Source of the DNA: Crocinitomicaceae bacterium
Lineage (GTDB): Bacteria > Bacteroidota > Bacteroidia > Flavobacteriales_G > Salibacteraceae
DNA: 64,000 nucleotides
Assembly (NCBI GenBank): GCA_002713215.1
Contig: PAVO01000042.1
Location: 1 to 64,000, forward strand
Direction of reading: 5' to 3'
The notes under the pieces were generated by a model. It made no database searches. It was not told where the DNA came from and saw nothing but the letters and a program-made list of their open reading frames with translations. Positions 57,814 through 64,000 of the stretch are shown here, piece after piece. Every line of letters begins with the position of its first letter. The stretch's first letter is position 1. The translations under genes were made by a program, and so were the position numbers.

Positions 57814-58761
57814 ATGGAAATAAAAGAACATCACAAGTGTGTTATAATTGGCTCAGGGCCAGCAGGATATACGGCGGCAATTTATGCTGCCAGGGCAGAT
57901 ATGAGCCCGGTTATGATTACGGGAATGCAACCTGGTGGTCAACTAATGGATACCACGGAAGTGGATAATTTTCCAGGTTATCCTGAGGGGATCACCGGTC
58001 CGGTTATGATGGAAGACCTTAAAAAACAAGCTGAACGCTTTGATACTGAGGTACGTTCTGGTTTTGTGACTGAGGTTGATTTTTCGGGACCTGTGCATAA
58101 AATTCAAGTAGAAAATGGAGATTGGGTTTCAGCGGACTCAGTAATTATTTCTACAGGAGCTTCTGCCAAATGGTTAGGGCTTGAAAGCGAATTGAGATTG
58201 CGAGATGCCGGTGGTGGGGTTTCGGCCTGTGCAGTATGCGATGGGTTTTTCTATAGAGGAAAGGATGTGGCCATAGTTGGAGCCGGAGATACTGCAGCAG
58301 AGGAAGCTACCTACCTGGCTAAACTTTGCAATAAGGTTTATATGATTGTTCGCAGGGATGAGTTTAGAGCATCGAAGGCCATGCAACACCGGGTTGAAAA
58401 AGCGGAGAACATTGAAGTGATTTTCAATAGCGAAACAGTAGAAGTATTAGGTGATGAATATGTTGTTGGAGCTAAGATTAAGAACAACGTTACGAATGAA
58501 GAAGGTACGTTAAAAATAGACGGTTTTTTTGTTGCAATTGGCCATAAGCCCAATACGGACATCTTTAAAAATTGGCTAAAAATGGACGATGTCGGATACC
58601 TTTTGAATAAACCAGGTACCGCTCAAACGAATGTAGATGGAGTTTTTGTGTCGGGAGATGCAGCGGATAAGACTTATAGGCAGGCAATTACAGCCGCAGG
58701 AACCGGGTGTATGGCAGCCTTGGATGCTGAACGGTACCTTGCTTCTAAAGGAATTCATTGA
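57814..58761 (+). CDS. trxB: Thioredoxin reductase (NADPH)
   Basis: 315 residues. FAD site GSGPAGYTAAIYAARA near the N-terminus, redox pair CAVCDG at Cys139 and Cys142, NADPH site VGAGDTAAEEATYL, and the C-terminal FAD segment GVFVSGDAADKTYRQ are all intact. It reduces cytoplasmic thioredoxin with NADPH. Single-gene unit with its own promoter and terminator. Confidence 0.97.
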   Translation: MEIKEHHKCVIIGSGPAGYTAAIYAARADMSPVMITGMQPGGQLMDTTEVDNFPGYPEGITGPVMMEDLKKQAERFDTEVRSGFVTEVDFSGPVHKIQVENGDWVSADSVIISTGASAKWLGLESELRLRDAGGGVSACAVCDGFFYRGKDVAIVGAGDTAAEEATYLAKLCNKVYMIVRRDEFRASKAMQHRVEKAENIEVIFNSETVEVLGDEYVVGAKIKNNVTNEEGTLKIDGFFVAIGHKPNTDIFKNWLKMDDVGYLLNKPGTAQTNVDGVFVSGDAADKTYRQAITAAGTGCMAALDAERYLASKGIH

Positions 58762-58782
58762 GAATAAACTTAAACTATGTTT

Positions 58783-58811
58783 AAAAGCAGCCCAACGGCT
58801 GCTTTTTTTTT
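58783..58811 (+). terminator. Terminator of trxB
   Basis: AAAAGCAGCC-CAAC-GGCTGCTTTT, a perfect 10-bp stem followed by five more T, 21 bp after the stop codon. Confidence 0.9.
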
Positions 58812-58860
58812 GACGTTTTATAGGGTTAAGAACGCATTTTACTGGTAAACAATAATTTAA

Positions 58861-58892
58861 TTTGTTTCTTTGGTAAATAATGCTAAAATTTG
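58861..58892 (+). promoter_or_regulatory. Promoter of the large beta-helix gene
   Basis: TTTG at 58861-58864, 19 bp spacer, then TAAAATTTG at 58884-58892, close to the Bacteroidota consensus TTTG-N19-TAnnTTTG with one extra base inside the -7 box. It lies 30 bp before the ATG at 58922. Confidence 0.6.
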
Positions 58893-58921
58893 GATTGTTT
58901 AAAACCATTTAATTTTTTGAA

Positions 58922-61900
58922 ATGAAAAAGTTTTTATTAGTCTTTGTTGCTGCCTGTTTTTCATCAATTTCATTTGCCCAAATGAGTGGGTCATATACGA
59001 TTGGTGGAACCGGAGCAAACTTTAGTTCGGTAGTTCAAGCTGTTGATACACTTAATGCAAATGGTGTGAACGGTGCCGTTGTTTTTAATATTCGTTCTGG
59101 TACGTATACTGGCCAGGCTAAAATAAATAACCCTACCGGTACTTCTGCTACCAATACGGTTTTATTCCGGCCCGATACTGGGAATACGGCTGCGGTTATA
59201 ATTCAGCATAGCAGTACTTCTACTACAAATAACGGTACTGTAATTTTAAATGGTTCTAAGTATATCTCATTCGATAGTTTGACAATAAGGGCCAGGGGAT
59301 CTTCTTATTCAACAGTGGTAGGGTTTCAAGGTGCTCCGGAAAAAATTACCTTCAATGGTTGTAAGCTTGAAGGTTATGCGTTCGCAACCACTAGTACTTG
59401 GCAGTCAATTATTTACGACAATTCAGGCTCAAATAATCAGGCTAAGGACATTACGTTCAAAGACAATGACATAAAAAATGGCTCATATGGAGTTTATTCC
59501 CGGGGTGCTAGTACGTCCAATCAGCAAACTGGTTGGAAAATTACCAATAACCGATTTACCAACCAGTATTACATGGGGGCATATTTTTATTATACCAATG
59601 TAAGCTTTAACGGTAATAGCGTAAAATCTCCATCAACAGGAGGATACAGATACCCTTATGGAGCATATTTCTACTATTGCTATAATACTGAGGTAAGAAA
59701 AAACAACATTCAAATGGTTAGTTCAGGGGCTACCTATTCTTATGGAGTATACATGTATTACTGCCATGCTACAAGTTCTTCCAGAAAGTTCGTGGCAAAT
59801 AATATGGTTTACTGTTCCAAGTCTTACTATGCCTTCTATTTTTACCGTCCAAATTATGTGGACTTCGTGCATAATACAGTAAAATCAGGAACGGGTTATA
59901 ACTGCCTTTATACTCTTTATTATTATCCTGGGACTAACAATAATAACCGCAACAACATTTTCTACAATTCAACCGGTGGTTACGCTATGTATCAAATTAG
60001 TAACCCAAGTGCTCGTACGCACAACAATTATTACTCAACGGGAACTGCCACGAATTTCACAAGGGGAAGTACGGAAAAAACGTTAGACCCTATGTTTGTG
60101 AGTACATCTGATTTACACATCACAAATATTGCTTTGAATAATTCAGGAACTAACATTTCTGCGATTACTACTGATATTGATGGTGATGCTCGTACTTCTT
60201 CAAGAGATATGGGTGCTGATGAGGTCACACCAGATACACTGGATTTAAAACTTTTATCCTTAAAGCAAACCTACTGTTCAGGAAGTCAGAGTGTGAAGCT
60301 CGATGTTATGAATTTTGGGTTGGATACAATTAAATCAGCTAAGATTAGCTGGAAGTTGGCCAAAAACGGAGGGACACCAGTTACACAGACACCCTATGCG
60401 TTTAGTGGAAATTTAGTATCAGGTGCGGTTGCGTCTTGGACTCTAGGAACGTTTACATTCAATCTAGATACGACTTATCAAATTTGGGCATATATCGATA
60501 CGGTTAATTCTAGAAAGGACTTGGATTTGACTAACGATACAACTCAAACAGATACCTTTAGAACGGCACTCAGTGGTGTGTATACAGTAGGAGGTTCAAT
60601 GCCGGATTATGCGACACCAGCATTGGCAGTTGCTGCAGCAAAAGCCTATGGTTTATGTGGAGCGACAACATTTAAGATAAGAAGTGGTACATACAATGCT
60701 GCATTAACCATTAATAATATTCCCGGCATATCATCTACTAATACACTAAGGTTTACAAGTGATACGGGTGCAACTCAACCGGTTATTACGAGTACAACCA
60801 TGACTCCTACACTAAGATTTGATGGGATTTCGTATGTAACCTTCGACCGACTTTCACTTACGAGTCGGGTTAGTGGTGGTACTGTTGCCGAGTTTACCAA
60901 GAAGAACACAAAAATCACATTCGATAGCTGTTATATGCGCACGGATACAAATTCTACTGGATTTAATTGTAGAGTTATATCCAACCTTAACAATAACCCG
61001 CTGCATGGCTTAACAGTAAAAAATTCAAAACTTATTGGAGGGTACTATAGTGTTTATTTGAGAGGAAATAATACAACTGCATTAGATAGTAGCTTCACAT
61101 TGACTAATTCTGAATTACTTCAGTTTTATTATTACGGAATCTACCAGTTTTACTGTACTAAACCAGTAATTACTAAAAATAAAATAGATAACTGGGGTCG
61201 TAGACTTGCACCATCCTTTACTTATGGTGTTTACATGTATTACACCGATCATTTTAAATTAAACGGAAACTACATCCGTACTTCGGCAACACAAACGCCT
61301 TATAGCTTATACATATATTATTGTGATGGAACCTCTTCGAGCAGAAGTGAACTTCGAAACAATATGATTACGGCTCCTCGTAAGACCTACTTAACCAGTA
61401 GAACATTCTATAATATTAGAATTTATAATTCAAGGTATATGGATTTTCAATACAACAATATCTTGCTGAATAGTGGAGGTGCAGGAGCATATTGTGCTTA
61501 TGTATATGGCCCTAATATGAACCTTAAAAATAATAACATCACGAATTTGAGTAGTGGATATGCTTACTACCGTTTAAGTACAGGTATTACTGAAACCTAT
61601 AATAACATATACGCTCCAAATGGTACCCGATCCAATGTAGGTTTTGGTACAGGAACTATTAATGTTGACCCCGAATACATTTCAGATCATGATTTGCACG
61701 TACAGTCGATTTCCTTAAATAATACTGGAAATAGAATTACCGGAATTACTACGGATTACGATGGAGATACTCGTGCTACTACCCCTGATATTGGTGCTGA
61801 TGAGTTTACGCCACCTGCAAACGACCTTCGTCCGTATGCCGTAATCTCGCCGGAGTTTGGTGCTTGTGGTCAAGACAGTGCAGATGTAATTATTCTGGTT

Positions 61901-64000
61901 AAAAACAACGGTACAGCGACTCAAACAACGCAACCAACTACCGTAATCGTAACGTCTCCAATACGGGATACTTTAACTGCTACAGGAAGTAAAACAATCG
62001 CAACGAACAGAATTGATACGGTTAGACTTGGTAAAATCAATACTTCAATAGGTGGTAACTTTACTTTTAAGTTGATCACAAGCCTTTCTGGTGATCAGAG
62101 AAAGGAGAATGATACCCTGGAGATTACAGGACATAAAATATTTAAGTCTCCCAGGAACCCTGTGGTTGGTAACAATATTGTTGTTTGTAATAACATTGAT
62201 ACCGGATTGTTTGCCAATACCAATGCGAATCGGGTATACTGGTATGAACACCCCGATAGTGCATCGTTTTATACTGGAGATACACTTGTAGTTAACAAGA
62301 ATAGCAGAGATACGTTGTGGGTTCGAGGTTCTGATGATTATAAATCAAGGCTTGGAATACTAAATAATAGCGTTGGATTTGGTAACTACCTAACCGTTAA
62401 TTCAAACTATGGATTAAGGTTTGATGTTGTTAAAACATTGACTATCGATACAGTTACGGTGTATCAGCAAACAGCTGGAAATGTTAGGGTCAGGTTATAC
62501 AGTTCCGGGGGTACAACCTTGGAGGATACAACTTTTGCAGTAAATTCTGCAGGTATTGCAAAACTCCCAATTGGATTTAAGGTAATTCCGGGTAAAGGTT
62601 ATAAACTAGATGCTACCGGTTCAAACACCAGGTTATATTATACATATAGTGGAGTAAATTATCCTTATCGTGATATTGATTCGGCCATATTTATTACGGC
62701 AGCTTCGAATGGTTCTACCAGACAATACTACTTCTTCTACGATTGGAAAATAAGTGTAGAAGGTTGTGAGTCTGATTTGGTAAAAGTTCCTATTGATGTC
62801 CGTCCTTCATTAACGGTCAATATTGGTCCGGATACAGGGTATTGTGTTGGTTCTACATTTAATTATACGCTTAATGCAACCACTACAGGTGGCGTTGTAT
62901 ATAAATGGCAAAACAATACTACCGCTGCAACTTATACGGTAAACAGCGGCGGAACATATTGGGTAGATGTTACTTCCGGTAATGGTTGTGTTAGCAGGGA
63001 TTCTGTTGTAGTATCTGTCGTGCCAATTCCAACGGTTACATTTACTGGTGGACATTATTGTACGAACCAGGGTGGACTGGCTATTAATGGAAGTCCCGGA
63101 CCAGGAAGAATATCCGGCTCGGGTGTTTCAAATAACCTGTATTACCCAGGTGTAGTTGGAGTTGGAAGTCATAGTTTAACATATACTTATACAGACAGTA
63201 TTGGTTGCTCGAATAGTGCTGTGGGAACCATGGTTGTGGATACGGCACCGGCAGTAACTTTAACGCCACCCCCGACTATTTGTCAAAATAAATTATCCGT
63301 TCCTTTGTCCGGAGGTGCTCCAGCTGGAGGTTACTACTTCGGTAAAAACATTCAGGGAAATAAAATTCTTCCCAAGACCCTGGGAGTAGATACTATAAAC
63401 TACGTGTATTACTCACTAAATGGATGTCATGATACTGCTCAAAAGACAGTGACTATCATTTCATCTCCTCAAGTTACGTGGGCAAATATCCCTGATCAGT
63501 GTCAAAATACTCCACCATTTACATTAAATGGTAGTCCGGCAGGTGGAATCTATTCGGGCCCAGGTATATCAGGTAGTACTTATGATCCTGCAGCTGGTGG
63601 TGTAGGTCTTCAGAAATTGTCCTACACCGTTACCGGAGGAAATGGTTGTTCTACTGTTGAAACAAAAGAGGTTAGGGTATATCCAAAACCTTATGTAAGC
63701 TTTGGAAGTCTGGTGAGTGCATGTGAGCACGAAAAGACCTATAAATTAGTTACTGGTGGCCCAGGTGGTGGAACTTATTCCGGCGCTCATGTTGATCCGG
63801 TAACCAGAACCTTTGATGTTCAGGCTGCAGGACCAGGAACTTATCCAATTGTTTATATGAGGAGCAATCAATACGGTTGTAAGGATTCACTTACGCAGAA
63901 TCTGGTTATTAATCCTACACCCAAAGCAAATTTTGGTGGAGATAAGCAAATTTGTGGTGGTCAAACTGTAACACTAGATGCTCAAAACACAGGAGGCAAG
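58922..64000 (+). CDS. Giant secreted beta-helix and Ig-like/PKD repeat protein, 5' part
   Basis: Open from ATG 58922 to the right edge, 1693 codons without stop. The signal peptide is MKKFLLVFVAACFSSISFAQ. Two beta-helix modules follow, each opening GxYTxGG-xx-F/YA, at about residues 25 and 560, and each closing with DxDGDxRxxxxDMGADE or DIGADE (codons near 60180 and 61760), as in choice-of-anchor PbH1 proteins. Their coils have a period near 28 residues with repeated Y-GAYFYYC-like tyrosine clusters. From about residue 1295 come Ig-like repeats of about 75-85 residues (VNIGPDTGYCVGSTF, then QCQNTPPFTLNGSPAGG). A T9SS sorting domain is expected beyond the edge. Likely a cell-surface adhesin; inference. 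Confidence 0.85.
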   Translation, partial: MKKFLLVFVAACFSSISFAQMSGSYTIGGTGANFSSVVQAVDTLNANGVNGAVVFNIRSGTYTGQAKINNPTGTSATNTVLFRPDTGNTAAVIIQHSSTSTTNNGTVILNGSKYISFDSLTIRARGSSYSTVVGFQGAPEKITFNGCKLEGYAFATTSTWQSIIYDNSGSNNQAKDITFKDNDIKNGSYGVYSRGASTSNQQTGWKITNNRFTNQYYMGAYFYYTNVSFNGNSVKSPSTGGYRYPYGAYFYYCYNTEVRKNNIQMVSSGATYSYGVYMYYCHATSSSRKFVANNMVYCSKSYYAFYFYRPNYVDFVHNTVKSGTGYNCLYTLYYYPGTNNNNRNNIFYNSTGGYAMYQISNPSARTHNNYYSTGTATNFTRGSTEKTLDPMFVSTSDLHITNIALNNSGTNISAITTDIDGDARTSSRDMGADEVTPDTLDLKLLSLKQTYCSGSQSVKLDVMNFGLDTIKSAKISWKLAKNGGTPVTQTPYAFSGNLVSGAVASWTLGTFTFNLDTTYQIWAYIDTVNSRKDLDLTNDTTQTDTFRTALSGVYTVGGSMPDYATPALAVAAAKAYGLCGATTFKIRSGTYNAALTINNIPGISSTNTLRFTSDTGATQPVITSTTMTPTLRFDGISYVTFDRLSLTSRVSGGTVAEFTKKNTKITFDSCYMRTDTNSTGFNCRVISNLNNNPLHGLTVKNSKLIGGYYSVYLRGNNTTALDSSFTLTNSELLQFYYYGIYQFYCTKPVITKNKIDNWGRRLAPSFTYGVYMYYTDHFKLNGNYIRTSATQTPYSLYIYYCDGTSSSRSELRNNMITAPRKTYLTSRTFYNIRIYNSRYMDFQYNNILLNSGGAGAYCAYVYGPNMNLKNNNITNLSSGYAYYRLSTGITETYNNIYAPNGTRSNVGFGTGTINVDPEYISDHDLHVQSISLNNTGNRITGITTDYDGDTRATTPDIGADEFTPPANDLRPYAVISPEFGACGQDSADVIILVKNNGTATQTTQPTTVIVTSPIRDTLTATGSKTIATNRIDTVRLGKINTSIGGNFTFKLITSLSGDQRKENDTLEITGHKIFKSPRNPVVGNNIVVCNNIDTGLFANTNANRVYWYEHPDSASFYTGDTLVVNKNSRDTLWVRGSDDYKSRLGILNNSVGFGNYLTVNSNYGLRFDVVKTLTIDTVTVYQQTAGNVRVRLYSSGGTTLEDTTFAVNSAGIAKLPIGFKVIPGKGYKLDATGSNTRLYYTYSGVNYPYRDIDSAIFITAASNGSTRQYYFFYDWKISVEGCESDLVKVPIDVRPSLTVNIGPDTGYCVGSTFNYTLNATTTGGVVYKWQNNTTAATYTVNSGGTYWVDVTSGNGCVSRDSVVVSVVPIPTVTFTGGHYCTNQGGLAINGSPGPGRISGSGVSNNLYYPGVVGVGSHSLTYTYTDSIGCSNSAVGTMVVDTAPAVTLTPPPTICQNKLSVPLSGGAPAGGYYFGKNIQGNKILPKTLGVDTINYVYYSLNGCHDTAQKTVTIISSPQVTWANIPDQCQNTPPFTLNGSPAGGIYSGPGISGSTYDPAAGGVGLQKLSYTVTGGNGCSTVETKEVRVYPKPYVSFGSLVSACEHEKTYKLVTGGPGGGTYSGAHVDPVTRTFDVQAAGPGTYPIVYMRSNQYGCKDSLTQNLVINPTPKANFGGDKQICGGQTVTLDAQNTGGK

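Overview
This window comes from a chromosome of a Bacteroidota bacterium, most likely a marine-type member of Flavobacteriia/Flavobacteriales. Points in favour: promoters of the TAnnTTTG type, few Shine-Dalgarno sites, a PorT gene next to ubiE, a DUF4290 gene next to murA, secreted proteins with type IX secretion sorting features, zinc-free forms of S14 and L36, and a DnaJ that keeps only one of its two zinc centres. The DNA is AT-rich throughout, and I see no rRNA, tRNA, CRISPR array or insertion sequence.

Layout. (1) 1-1692: the 5' part of a secreted beta-helix protein on the minus strand, running off the left edge. (2) 1812-8597, minus: a compact four-gene unit, ABC ATPase, ABC-2 permease, an NtrC-type regulator without a DNA-binding domain, and a large FG-GAP/ASPIC lipoprotein. 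(3) 8673-15346, minus: dnaJ-grpE, then tlpA-like thioredoxin, murA, DUF4290 and a PcrA/UvrD helicase. (4) 15710-33540, plus: one long translation cluster (str, S10, spc and alpha operons fused) from rpsL to rplQ, including fusA, secY, map, infA and rpoA, closed by a terminator. (5) 33622-37477, plus: carA, eno and citrate synthase. (6) 37549-42755, minus: an orphan BchE-like radical SAM protein, a leucine-rich repeat protein, an unknown exported protein and a DEAD-box helicase. (7) 43113-45566, plus: a type IX secreted repeat protein broken by one in-frame stop codon after its signal peptide. (8) 45563-51895, minus: a fatty-acid beta-oxidation operon (MarR regulator, fadN, fadA, fadE) into which a four-helix-bundle element has inserted. 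(9) 51960-57653: porT, ubiE, an ADP-heptose kinase, an aminotransferase, a small membrane protein, meaB and a lipoprotein. (10) 57814-64000, plus: trxB and a second, very large secreted beta-helix/Ig-like protein running off the right edge.

How the parts work together. The translation cluster is ordinary in order and content and gives a solid phylogenetic frame. The beta-oxidation operon has the same gene order as the fadN-fadA-fadE operon of Bacillus subtilis and carries a perfect 26-bp palindrome upstream of its MarR gene, a likely self-operator. The most unusual object is the 0.4-kb element between fadN and fadA: its four-helix-bundle gene belongs to the family known from intervening sequences of 23S rRNA, it is bounded by inverted repeats whose differences are mostly G-U compatible in the sense RNA, and it carries a single-base frameshift. 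This looks like an IVS-type element living in an mRNA rather than in rRNA. Other points of interest are the BchE-like gene with an 11-bp repeat spaced exactly 21 bp upstream, the tyrosine ladders in the right-end beta-helix protein, and a MurA with Asp in place of the fosfomycin-target Cys.
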